52,831 nucleotides of DNA from NCBI GenBank assembly GCA_023254055.1, contig JALQYN010000033.1, positions 1 through 52,831 of the forward strand. Reading direction: 5' to 3'. Positions within the stretch are counted from its first letter, which is position 1, and every line of letters starts with the position of its first letter. Below are positions 41,059 to 51,584 of this stretch, piece after piece. A program made the position numbers and the translations under genes. The notes below the pieces were generated by a model. That model did no database searches, had not been told where the DNA came from, and saw nothing but the letters and a program-made list of their open reading frames with translations. The stretch comes from Polaribacter sp. GTDB taxonomy: Bacteria > Bacteroidota > Bacteroidia > Flavobacteriales > Flavobacteriaceae.

Positions 41059-41093
41059 TTTTCATTGTTTTCTGTTAACAAGTTCTTGCTTCC

Positions 41094-41106
41094 GCAGGAA
41101 TGACAA
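41094..41106. repeat. Half copy of the GTCATTCCTG inverted repeat
   Basis: GCAGGAATGACAA matches the right arm of the element at 23400-23464. The left arm is missing or eroded. It lies just before the terminator at 41121. Confidence 0.5.
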
Positions 41107-41120
41107 TAGTATAAAAATAA

Positions 41121-41154
41121 AAATGCCGAGCAATATTGCTCGGCATTTTGTTTT
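41121..41154. terminator. Bidirectional terminator between the M61 and DPP IV genes
   Basis: A perfect 28-bp palindrome (41121-41148; core GCCGAGCAATATTGCTCGGC) is followed by a T-rich tract, with A-rich sequence on the other side. Confidence 0.88.
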
Positions 41155-41170
41155 ATGAATAATTGTATTC

Positions 41171-43651
41171 TTATTTATTTTTTGGATTGTCTCTATTCAT
41201 TTCTGTGATATCTACACTTGTAGCTTCTACTCCTAAGAAGTATTTGCTAAAATGATCTGCGCGTAACCAGAAAGAATATTCTGTCATGCTTCCAAATCCG
41301 TGACGTTGCCCTGGCATCGTCATAAATTTAAAACGCTTGTTTGCTTTTATCAATTCATTTGCCATTCTAATGGTTCCAGCCGGATGTACATTGTTATCAA
41401 CATCGCCATGAATCAACATTAAATGCCCTTTTAAATTTTTTGCCAATGATTGATTGGTGTCAATCTTGTATTTATAAGAAATTTTTCCTTTTTCATCTAT
41501 TTCTTCTTTAACACCATGATGCGTTTCACTCCACCAGCTATTATACACGTTGTTATCATGATTTCCTGCTGAAGAAACTGCTGCTTTAAAAAAATCTGGA
41601 TATACTAACATGGCTGCAGTTGACATAAATCCACCTCCAGAATGACCATAAATTCCCACTTTAGAAATATCTATAAAACTGTGTTTGTTTGCCAATTGCT
41701 GAGCTACATATTTTTTATCTGCCAATCCATAGTCTCTTAAGTTTCCATACCCATAATTATGATACCATTTAGAACGATCTGGATGACCTCCTCTATTTCC
41801 TAATGTAATTACCACAAAACCAACTTGCGCCATTCTGTCTAAACGATCCATTCTATAAGAAAAAGATTTATTTACAGACTCTGTTTGTGGCCCTGGATAT
41901 ACATATTCTAATAATGGATATACTTTTGTAGAATCAAAATCGAAAGGCTTATACATTACGCCGTATAAATCTGTAATTCCGTCATCTGCTTTTACTTTGA
42001 ATGTTTCTGGAAATTTGTATCCCGTAGCAAACAATTGAGATAAATCTGCTTCTTCTAATTTCATGACTAATCTTCCATCTGAAGAACGTAATTCTGATTT
42101 TGGTATGGTATTAACTCTAGAGTAATTACTTACAAAATAACTATTAGAATCTGCCATACTTGTGCTAGTAGTAAAATCTCCCGGATTTAATGTTTTCATT
42201 CCAGATCCATTTAAGTTGATTTTATATAAATGAGCATAATATGGATCTTGCTTTTTATTAACTCCGTTCGCTGTAAAATATAACGTTCTTGTTTTTTCGT
42301 CCAATCCAGCAACACCCGCTACGTGATAATCTCCGTTTGTAACTTGATTTTTAAGTTTTCCGTTAGCATCATACAAATAAAAATGTGCCCAACCGTCTCT
42401 TTCTGCCCAATGCAACATTTCTGTTTCATTGTTAAATAAAATTAAGGGTCTAGATTCTATGTATGTATTAAAGCGCTCTTCGATAAGTACTTTAGATTTT
42501 CCTGTTTCTAAATCAGCTACACAAACATCATATTTTTTACGATCTCTACTAATTACACTGTAATACAGTTTTCCTTTTTTTGATAATAATAAAGAGGGTC
42601 TAAAGTCATCATCTCTACTAGATTGTTTAGATGGCGCTCTAAAAACAGATAAGCTTTGTTGTTTTATGGTGTCTAATTCTACATTAACAACTCTTTTGGT
42701 CGGAATATCAAAAATTAACAGTTCTGATTTATAAAATTCTTGCTCTCCTGCCATATGATATTTATAGGTTTCTAAAACAGGTCTTCTGTTGGTTACAGAA
42801 TTAATTACCCATAAATCTTTGATGTGTCTAGAATCCGATTTTTGAAAAACGAATTTTTTAGAATCATGAGACCAGGTACCCCAAACTCCTTTACGATTGT
42901 CTTTATTTTTGATTTTAGTTTCGTTGTTTTCGCCTCTTCCACCACCACCGTATCCGTAGTTTTCCACACCATCTTTTGTCCATTGATGCTCAACAATTGT
43001 AGAGTCTTTTTCGTCTTTAACAGCTTTTAAAAAGTTAGCTTTATCCATCCAGTAAAGGTTAAAGTTTTTAGAGAATAAAACAATTGAGCTATCAGGTGCA
43101 ATATTTGCCCAATTTTTCCATTTCTTTTCTTCTTTCTTATTGTCTATAATGGTTAATCCGTTACCCCCTAATCTATATTCTAGGTGATACACTTTCTTTT
43201 CCATTTTAGGTTTTTTGCTTTTTGCTTTTTTCCCTTTTTTGGTATCATCTTCGGTAGCAGGAACTTCTTCTGTTGAAGTTACTCTAAAACGAATTGCTGT
43301 TTCGCTTTCATTAAATTTAAAATCAAAACGAGGTAAATGTTGTCCATCATATGGGTCTTTGGTGATTTCTGTCAACCATTTTGCCATTTTAACATTGTCA
43401 AAAAGGGGAGTTCTCGTTTTTCTATCTGCATCAACTAGGTAATAATTGGCTCCTTCTGATGTTTTGTATTGGTACCAAAAACGATTCCCTTTTTTTAACC
43501 AATGAGGGCTAACAGAAGTGGAATGTACTAACTTTGCTAAGTTTTTAGGTGAGTATTTTGCTGCTTGTCTGTAATTTGGTTTTGGTGTTTCTTGTGCAAA
43601 CGAAATGCTAGAAACAAATACAAAAAGCAATACTAGTGCTCTATTTTTCAT
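41171..43651 (-). CDS. S9-family peptidase (DPP IV-like)
   Basis: A 826-residue secreted serine peptidase with a signal peptide (about 1-19). A beta-propeller N-terminal part (about 40-560) carries a basic lysine-rich loop. The C-terminal alpha/beta-hydrolase has the nucleophile in YGHSGGGF, the Asp in IHGDVDNNVHP and the His in GQRHGF. All three catalytic residues are present. It probably trims dipeptides or oligopeptides in the periplasm or outside the cell. A weak TACATTTA sequence lies upstream on the minus strand. Confidence 0.9.
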   Translation of the reverse strand: MKNRALVLLFVFVSSISFAQETPKPNYRQAAKYSPKNLAKLVHSTSVSPHWLKKGNRFWYQYKTSEGANYYLVDADRKTRTPLFDNVKMAKWLTEITKDPYDGQHLPRFDFKFNESETAIRFRVTSTEEVPATEDDTKKGKKAKSKKPKMEKKVYHLEYRLGGNGLTIIDNKKEEKKWKNWANIAPDSSIVLFSKNFNLYWMDKANFLKAVKDEKDSTIVEHQWTKDGVENYGYGGGGRGENNETKIKNKDNRKGVWGTWSHDSKKFVFQKSDSRHIKDLWVINSVTNRRPVLETYKYHMAGEQEFYKSELLIFDIPTKRVVNVELDTIKQQSLSVFRAPSKQSSRDDDFRPSLLLSKKGKLYYSVISRDRKKYDVCVADLETGKSKVLIEERFNTYIESRPLILFNNETEMLHWAERDGWAHFYLYDANGKLKNQVTNGDYHVAGVAGLDEKTRTLYFTANGVNKKQDPYYAHLYKINLNGSGMKTLNPGDFTTSTSMADSNSYFVSNYSRVNTIPKSELRSSDGRLVMKLEEADLSQLFATGYKFPETFKVKADDGITDLYGVMYKPFDFDSTKVYPLLEYVYPGPQTESVNKSFSYRMDRLDRMAQVGFVVITLGNRGGHPDRSKWYHNYGYGNLRDYGLADKKYVAQQLANKHSFIDISKVGIYGHSGGGFMSTAAMLVYPDFFKAAVSSAGNHDNNVYNSWWSETHHGVKEEIDEKGKISYKYKIDTNQSLAKNLKGHLMLIHGDVDNNVHPAGTIRMANELIKANKRFKFMTMPGQRHGFGSMTEYSFWLRADHFSKYFLGVEATSVDITEMNRDNPKNK

Positions 43652-43753
43652 AATTTATATTGTTTGGTTATAAATGTAAAAGCTAAAGTTCTTTAAAACA
43701 ATTAATATATCAAACTAATAATCATTTTTTATTTTATATTTAACATTAACCCA

Positions 43754-43786
43754 TAAAAAAAGCCCTCATTAAAATGAGGACTTTTT
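43754..43786 (-). terminator. Terminator after atpC
   Basis: The stem CCTCATT/AATGAGG (43764-43779), with partly matched extensions, is followed on the minus strand by a T-run (the A-run at 43754-43760). Confidence 0.75.
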
Positions 43787-43805
43787 AGTTTATTTTGTAT
43801 TAAAA

Positions 43806-44099
43806 TTAATCGGCTAATAAAATAACTTTATTGTCTTTCATTTCAATAGTTCCAGAAGATATTTGTAATGTTAAAATCTTATTATCATCTGCATGAGGTA
43901 TAAGTTTCCCTTTTAACTCATCAAGTTCTAAATGTTCTTGAGTATGCACATGTACTTGCACTGTACCTTCCTTTAAAACAGAAACAATAGGTGCGTGATT
44001 ATTTAACATTTGAAAATATCCATCTTTACCAGGTACATAAATAGAATCTACGTCTGATGAAAATAAAACAGCTTCTGGTGTTACAATTTCTAAAAACAT
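43806..44099 (-). CDS. atpC: F1 ATP synthase epsilon subunit, short form
   Basis: A 97-residue epsilon subunit: the N-terminal beta-sandwich (LEIVTPEAVLFSSDVDSIYVPGKDGYFQML and NNHAPIVSVLKEG) without the C-terminal helical hairpin that inhibits ATP hydrolysis in E. coli. The short form is usual in Bacteroidota. It follows atpD by 14 bp. Confidence 0.92.
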   Translation of the reverse strand: MFLEIVTPEAVLFSSDVDSIYVPGKDGYFQMLNNHAPIVSVLKEGTVQVHVHTQEHLELDELKGKLIPHADDNKILTLQISSGTIEMKDNKVILLAD

Positions 44100-44113
44100 A
44101 TCTTTTTTAGTTT

Positions 44114-45637
<1,524 letters not shown>

Positions 45638-45687
45638 TTAATGTTAGTTATTTTATTTTGTGGTTTTTACCCCTCTTTTTCAGGGTG

Positions 45688-45695
45688 CAAAGATA
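45688..45695 (-). promoter_or_regulatory. Probable -7 element (TATCTTTG) for atpD-atpC
   Basis: The minus strand reads TATCTTTG, 62 bp upstream of the atpD ATG, so the leader would be about 55 nt. The 261 bp between atpD and the OmpA gene hold this element and the OmpA terminator; nothing else was recognised. Confidence 0.5.
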
Positions 45696-45821
45696 ATTTA
45701 ATTAATGCTAAATTAAAAGTGTTTTTTATATTTTTTCTCATGAAAAAAAGAAATGAAATATTATCTAGTTACAAAACAAATAATGAAATAAATGGAGTAT
45801 AATAAAGGTGAGAAATCTATA

Positions 45822-45857
45822 AAAATAAAAAAGCCTCATACACAAAGTATGAGGCTT
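45822..45857 (-). terminator. Terminator after the OmpA-like gene
   Basis: The 11-bp arms AAGCCTCATAC and GTATGAGGCTT enclose an ACAAA loop. On the minus strand the stem runs into a T-rich tract. Confidence 0.8.
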
Positions 45858-45886
45858 AATCTTTTTATAAAGTTTTGAAATTATTC

Positions 45887-47266
45887 TTAGTCGTTGTTTG
45901 CAACTTTAATTTCTACTCTTCTGTTTTCTGCTCTACCAGCTCTAGTTTTATTATCAGCAATTGGAGAACCTTCTCCAAATCCTTTAGCTTCTAATCTATC
46001 TGTAGCAATTCCTTTCTTAACAAAGTAATCTCTAACAGCCATAGCTCTTTTTTCAGAAATTCTTAAATTCAATGCTGCACCACCTGTACTGTCAGTATGA
46101 CCTTCAATAGTAAATGTAGCTTTAGGGAATTGATTCATAATAGCAACTATTTCATCTAATTTTTTAGTAACACCTGGCTTGAATGATGTTTTACCAGTGT
46201 TAAATAAAATTGACTTAGCACCCATGTTGATTGTTTGAACAGCAGCATCTGAAATTACAGGCTCTGGACATCCATTGTTAGAAGCTGGTCCAGCTTCGTT
46301 AACACAATTATCGTCTTTATCTAAAACACCGTCACCATCAGTATCAGGCCAAGGACATCCTCCGTTAGCTGCAGGTCCTGCAACGTTTGGACATTTATCG
46401 TCTTTGTTTACAACTCCGTCACCATCTGAATCTGGACAACCTCTGTTTGCAGAAGAACCTTTTTCATTTGGACACATATCATCTTTATCAGCAATTCCAT
46501 CACCATCAGCATCTGGACAACCGTTTAAAGCAGCTAAACCAGCAACATTTGGACAAGAATCTTTAGAATCTTGAACGCCATCACCATCAGCATCTGGACA
46601 ACCATTAAATGCAGCTAAACCAGCAACATCTGGACAAGAATCATCTTTGTCATATACTCCGTCTCCGTCTGTATCTTTTCCTCCAAATTTAAAGGTAAGA
46701 CCTAAAGAAGACTGGAAGTGTGCAGCAACATCTCCTGAAAATCCTTTTTTAGTTCCTGTTTGAAAAGTAATTCCTACATTTTCTTTTAACCAAGTATTAA
46801 AACCAAGACCTACATTTAACATCCCTTCACCTTTACCGTCAGCAGAAGTATAAGTTCCTCCTAAATAAACAAAAGGGTCAAAATATTTTGTTGAAGATCC
46901 AAATGTCATTTCAACCAACTTATTTACATCATATCTAACATTAGCATCAAGAGAGTAATACATAAAATCAACAGTACTACCGTTCACTCCATTAGTAATC
47001 TTATTCAAAGACCCCATTAATTGTAAACTAAATCCTCTTTCTAAATATTTTGTTGCAGAAAGGGTAGAAATAGAAGGCATTACATTCCAATCAGCATTTC
47101 CTAATAAATCTTTAAAGTTATCGGTAAAACTACCTCCTGATGGGTAAAAATCTACTGTGTTAACTCCAAGAGTAATTGCCCATGGATTATCTGAATCCTG
47201 TGCGTTTACATTCGCGACCATCACAAATGTAAATAAAGCTATCATAGCCGTTTTTAAATGTTTCAT
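45887..47266 (-). CDS. OmpA-family outer-membrane protein with TSP3 repeats
   Basis: About 459 residues: a signal peptide ending NVNAQ, a beta-barrel (about 25-197), five thrombospondin type 3 calcium repeats and a C-terminal OmpA peptidoglycan-binding domain (FTIEGHTDSTG, LNLRISEKRAMAVRDYF, AENRRVEIKV). It links the outer membrane to peptidoglycan. The ATG at 47266 begins the signal peptide. A good promoter lies at 47305-47335. Confidence 0.92.
   Translation of the reverse strand: MKHLKTAMIALFTFVMVANVNAQDSDNPWAITLGVNTVDFYPSGGSFTDNFKDLLGNADWNVMPSISTLSATKYLERGFSLQLMGSLNKITNGVNGSTVDFMYYSLDANVRYDVNKLVEMTFGSSTKYFDPFVYLGGTYTSADGKGEGMLNVGLGFNTWLKENVGITFQTGTKKGFSGDVAAHFQSSLGLTFKFGGKDTDGDGVYDKDDSCPDVAGLAAFNGCPDADGDGVQDSKDSCPNVAGLAALNGCPDADGDGIADKDDMCPNEKGSSANRGCPDSDGDGVVNKDDKCPNVAGPAANGGCPWPDTDGDGVLDKDDNCVNEAGPASNNGCPEPVISDAAVQTINMGAKSILFNTGKTSFKPGVTKKLDEIVAIMNQFPKATFTIEGHTDSTGGAALNLRISEKRAMAVRDYFVKKGIATDRLEAKGFGEGSPIADNKTRAGRAENRRVEIKVANND
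46265..46675 (-). repeat. Five tandem TSP3 calcium-binding repeats in the OmpA-like protein
   Basis: Units of about 26-27 residues follow the pattern DxDGDGVxDxxDxCPxxxGxxxxxGCP. The matching DNA shows a period near 78-81 bp. The aspartates form calcium sites and the cysteines probably pair. Confidence 0.9.
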
Positions 47267-47304
47267 TATCAAATTTTTAAATTAAAAGTTCTTTATTAAG
47301 TATA

Positions 47305-47335
47305 CAAATGTAAGTTGTTAAAACGTATTTACAAA
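47305..47335 (-). promoter_or_regulatory. Promoter for the OmpA-like gene (TTTG-N19-TACATTTG)
   Basis: On the minus strand TTTG (47335-47332) and TACATTTG (47312-47305) are 19 bp apart, about 38 bp before the ATG. Confidence 0.68.
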
Positions 47336-47382
47336 GATTTTTTGAAAAAATTTCTAATTTTTAAGTCGGTTAACCCTTCTAA

Positions 47383-48576
47383 TTATATAACATTGAGTAG
47401 TTTCCCTACCTTTATAAATGCTTTAATCGCAAGATCTAGATGCTGTTTATTATGCGCTGCAGATAGTTGCACCCTTATTCTTGCTTTTTCTTTTGGCACT
47501 ACAGGAAAAAAGAACCCAATAACATACACGCCTTCTTCTAGTAATTTATTTGCCATGGTTTGGGATAACTTAGCGTCATAAAGCATTACTGGTACAATTG
47601 CTGCATCTGCTCCAACTAAATCAAAACCAGCTTCTTCCATTTTTGTTCTAAAGTAATTTGTGTTCCATTCTAATTTATCACGAAGAGTAGTGTCATTTGC
47701 TATTAAATCAAATACTTTTAATGATGCTCCAACGATTGCTGGCGCTAATGAATTTGAAAACAAGTAGGGTCTAGAACGTTGACGTAAAATTTCAATGATT
47801 TCTTTTTTACCTGTAGTATAACCCCCCATGGCACCACCTAAAGCTTTACCAAAAGTTCCGGTTACTATATCAACTCGGCCCATTACATTTTTTAACTCAA
47901 CCGTCCCTCTTCCTGTTTTACCTATAAACCCAGCAGCATGACATTCATCTACCATAACCAATGCGTCATATTTGTCTGCTAAATCACAGATTTCGTCAAG
48001 TTTTGCAACGATGCCGTCCATTGAAAAAACACCATCTGTTACAATAATTTTAAAACGATGGTTTTGTTTATTTGCTTCGATTAACTGCTCCTCTAAAGAG
48101 TTCATGTCGTTATTGTCATAACGATACCGTGCTGCTTTACACAAACGAACTCCGTCTATTATGGAAGCATGATTTAAACTGTCAGAGATAATGGCGTCTT
48201 CTTTAGATAATAACGGTTCAAAAACACCTCCATTTGCATCAAAAGCCGCTGCATACAAAATGGTGTCTTCAGTTTTATAAAATTCTGCAACCTTAGCTTC
48301 TAGTTCTTTGTGAATATCTTGAGTTCCACAAATAAAACGTACAGAAGACATTCCAAACCCATGCGAATCCATAGTGTCTTTTGCTGCTTGAATAACTTCT
48401 GGATGATTAGATAATCCCAAATAATTATTTGCGCAAAAGTTAATCACTTCTTCTCCTGTAGCTATTTTTATCATCGCATCTTGAGAGGAAGTAATAATAC
48501 GTTCAGATTTATAAAGTCCTGCATCTTTTATTTCTTGTAACTCTTGTTGTAATTGCTCTTTTATGTTTCCGTACAT
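47383..48576 (-). CDS. kbl: Glycine C-acetyltransferase (2-amino-3-ketobutyrate CoA ligase)
   Basis: PLP enzyme of 397 residues in threonine breakdown. Family motifs include [35 protein letters not shown], and the PLP lysine in [15 protein letters not shown]. Length and start ([13 protein letters not shown]) are normal. Related alpha-oxoamine synthases differ in substrate; the N-terminus and overall pattern favour Kbl. A TATCTTTG element at 48597-48604 lies in the 30-bp gap to the helicase gene. Confidence 0.93.
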   Translation of the reverse strand: MYGNIKEQLQQELQEIKDAGLYKSERIITSSQDAMIKIATGEEVINFCANNYLGLSNHPEVIQAAKDTMDSHGFGMSSVRFICGTQDIHKELEAKVAEFYKTEDTILYAAAFDANGGVFEPLLSKEDAIISDSLNHASIIDGVRLCKAARYRYDNNDMNSLEEQLIEANKQNHRFKIIVTDGVFSMDGIVAKLDEICDLADKYDALVMVDECHAAGFIGKTGRGTVELKNVMGRVDIVTGTFGKALGGAMGGYTTGKKEIIEILRQRSRPYLFSNSLAPAIVGASLKVFDLIANDTTLRDKLEWNTNYFRTKMEEAGFDLVGADAAIVPVMLYDAKLSQTMANKLLEEGVYVIGFFFPVVPKEKARIRVQLSAAHNKQHLDLAIKAFIKVGKLLNVI

Positions 48577-48596
48577 TTTTTAGTTTTTTGATTTTA

Positions 48597-48604
48597 CAAA
48601 GATA
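48597..48604 (-). promoter_or_regulatory. Probable -7 element (TATCTTTG) for kbl
   Basis: A minus-strand TAnnTTTG match, 20 bp upstream of kbl and just after the helicase gene. Confidence 0.45.
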
Positions 48605-48606
48605 AA

Positions 48607-51540
48607 TTAAATTTCTTCTATTGTAATTTGTTCGTTAATATATATGAGTATTTTTTTGACCACATTAATATGCATCGATTTTAGCACATCTTCATAACTA
48701 ATAAGTTGTTGGTGATATTCCTTTGATGGTTTTCCTGTTTTATAATCAATAATTATGGCTTCATTTTTAGAATTAAAAACCAGTCTGTCGGGAATAAAAA
48801 TCTGATGGTCTTTAGAAACAATTTCTCGCTCATTAAAAACAATCAAATCCTTAGAAAAGTAGTCTTTAAGTTTTGGATGATTTACAATGTCTAAAAGTAA
48901 CTTTTTTAAACTCTCGGATAACTCAGTATTTAAAAAGCCTTGTTGCAGATATTGATGAATGACACTTTCTACTTCATCTTTTGATTTTATTTTTGAAAGC
49001 ATTTCGTGTACTAAATTTCCATATTCAATGGCTTTACCTTGTTCTGTTTCCCAAAGTTTAGATGAATTTGCCACCATATATATATTGTGTTGACGCCAAG
49101 AGTTACTAATAAATTCATTCTGAACAATAGAAGTAGAAATTGTTTTTTCTGGGTCACTCACTTTATTTTTATTGCCAAAACTATAGGTCAATTTTGAATC
49201 CGACCACTCTCCTTTATCTTTTAAATAATCAATTAGAATTCCTGAAGAATAATTGGTATTGACTTCATCTTTTGATGAAATTGTTTTTTCTGTAACTATA
49301 TACAACTGCTCAATTGACCTGGTTAAGGCAACATATAGTAAATTAAAACTATCTAACTCCAATTCTTGTTGTTGGTGATTGTAAATTTCTTCGCCTTGTT
49401 TTCCTGTATACTTTATACTTTTAAAAGAGTCAACTAATAATTCATCAAAACTTTCAAATTGTTCTGCTGGTAGTTTTGTCAACCATGCTTTTGGATTTAT
49501 TTGTTGATAAACATCAATGTTATAAGGAAAAATTACCACTGGAAACTCCAGTCCTTTGGATTTATGAATTGTCATTATTTGAACTGCATTTTCTGCTTCT
49601 GGTGCAACAATGCTTAGTTTGTCTTTTTTAAGATTCCAAAAATCTAAAAACTGTTGAATTCCAGTTCCTTTTTTTTGTTGCTCAAAAACAACATCTAAAA
49701 AAAACTGAATATAGGCATCTGATTCGTTTGATAGATGAAATGCTCTGATGATCTCTTCAATTTTTTCGTAAAACGGGAGTTTTGAAAATTCTTCTATATC
49801 AAAATGAACAGCATAATTTGAAATTAGTTTGAAAAAATCTCCTCCATTTTTAATATCAAAAGAAGTAATAAAATGATGTTTGTCTGTTTTTATGTTTAAA
49901 TGACTGTGTAAAAAATAAACAATATTTAGCCATGTTTCTTGATCTTTTGGATGTTGAATTGCTTGCAAAATATCGACAATAAAATTTACTTTTTTACTAT
50001 TCTGAATCAACAAGGTTTCTGAAGAAATGATCTCTATTCCTTTTTCTGACAAATAGTTTGCAACCGCAATCCCTTCTTTTTTCTTTCTTACCAAAACACA
50101 TACCTCTTGTCTTGAAAAATTAGCATCTAAATTGAGTATGATCTCGTGTACTTTTTTAGCATACTTTAAATCGTTTTCTTCCTTATCATCTTCTTTTTCT
50201 AAAAAATCTATGGATACAAACCCGCCTTGTTTTTGTGTTGTGTTTTGTTTATTTCCATCTACAAAAAGTTGTTGATATACTGGATTTTGAAAATACTGAG
50301 AAACATATTGAAAAAACGAATTATTAAAATCAATTACTTCACTATAACTTCTATAGTTTGTGTCTAAGCCTTTTATTTCTTTTAATGTATGAAAAGGGTT
50401 TGAGTTTTTTTCTTTTTGCTCTTCAGAGCCTAATCTTATAAACTGTTCTGCTTTTCCGCCACGCCATCGATAAATAGCTTGTTTTCCGTCACCAACCAAT
50501 AACAAGTTACTTTTTTCTTGTGCTAAAGCGTTTTCTATTAACGGAATTAAGTTTTGCCATTGTAAGATGGATGTATCTTGCATTTCATCAATAAAGTAAT
50601 ACATAAATTTTTGCCCAATTCTTTCATAAATAAATGGAGCAGGTTCTTCTTTGATGTTGTTAGAAATTAACTGATTAAATTCTGAGATTAAACGAATGTT
50701 ATTTTCTTCTTTAATGGTTGTTAATTCTGAATTTATTTTGGTTAAAACCGCAAACGGAATGATACTTTTTAAGGCTAAGGTATTTAACGTAAATTGTTGA
50801 TACAACTCCTCAGATTCTTTATATAATTCAATTAATTTTGGAAGAATTTCTTCTATTGCATTTTTTACTTCTTCTGGTTTTGATTTGGCATAAAACATAT
50901 GTTCTTCAATACGTTCCTTTAGTTTTGATTGATCAAAAAACCTTGCTTTCTCAATAGTTTTTAATGATAAAAAATGCTTCGGCACTAAGGAGTAATAAAA
51001 GTCGTTGTGTTTTAAATCTGTTGAATTGATAATTGATAAGCCTTCTTCGCTAATTTCAGCAAATCGCTTTTCAAGTTGTTTTTGATGAAGTATTAATTTC
51101 TTTTTTAAAGAGGTAAAATCACTGATTGTTTTTGAATTCAGTTTTTTAAAATGCTTTGCATCTTCATCTTTCAATAAAATTTTTGCAAACTCATTTAAAT
51201 CTCTAGAAATATCCCAAGATTTATCTTCTTTGGCTTTGTCTAAAGAATACTCAATCAATGTATTGGTAATGTCGTTTTCTACTCCGATTTTAGAAACCAA
51301 AACATCTACCGCTAAAGACAACAAAGTGTCTGAATCTAACTCAACTTCAAAATTTAGGTTGAGGCCTAAATCAAAAGCAAAACTCTTAATTATTTTATGG
51401 GTAAAACTATCAATCGTGGTAATTGCAAAAGCACTGTAATTCTGTAATATTGCTTCTAAAATGATGGAGCTTCTTTTCTGAATTGTATTTGTGTCTAGCG
51501 TAGTATCTTCAATAATTTTAATCAACAAATTCACCAAATC
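48607..51540 (-). pseudogene. RecB/UvrD-like helicase-nuclease, N-terminus missing at a chimeric junction
   Basis: About 978 native residues remain. The visible order is the motif SAFAITTIDSFTHKIIKSFAFDLG, Walker B-type YYFIDEMQDTSILQW, helicase motifs GDGKQAIYRWRGG, VQIMTIHKSKGLEFPVVIFP and LLYVALTRS, and a C-terminal PD-(D/E)XK nuclease (IPDRLVF, AIIIDYKTGKPS). The Walker A and first helicase motifs, about 90-100 residues, are absent because the sequence changes to foreign DNA near 51541. A TTG at 51582 is not a true start: it lies in the foreign DNA. The intact gene is expected in the real genome. Confidence 0.85.
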
Positions 51541-51545
51541 AACCC
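51536..51545. other. Junction between flavobacterial chromosome and phage-like foreign DNA
   Basis: Up to about 51540 the DNA is AT-rich and encodes a flavobacterial helicase. From about 51541 it is near 50 % GC with a proteobacterial-style terminator, ribosome site and tail-fibre gene. There are no integrase, attachment site or IS ends. Confidence 0.8.
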
Positions 51546-51570
51546 GCCATTGAGCGGGTTTTTCTTTTTC
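51541..51570 (+). terminator. Rho-independent terminator in the foreign segment
   Basis: The arms AACCCGC and GCGGGTT enclose a CATTGA loop and are followed by a T-rich tract. It probably ends a phage gene that is not included here. Confidence 0.75.
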
Positions 51571-51571
51571 T

Positions 51572-51584
51572 GGAGATACCAATG
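51572..51584 (+). promoter_or_regulatory. GGAG ribosome-binding site for the tail-fibre-like gene
   Basis: GGAGAT lies 5-10 bases before the ATG at 51582. Shine-Dalgarno sites like this are rare in Bacteroidota, so it marks a different host. Confidence 0.7.

Noticed and set aside
46275-46574. Long plus-strand frame opposite the OmpA repeats
   Set aside because: It is a mirror of the repetitive Asp-rich coding strand and has no recognisable domain.
46265-46675. Regular 78-81 bp DNA repeats as a possible CRISPR array
   Set aside because: They are in frame and encode TSP3 calcium repeats of an OmpA-like protein.
51541-51582. TTG start of the helicase gene at 51582
   Set aside because: These residues come from the foreign terminator and ribosome site, not from the native protein.
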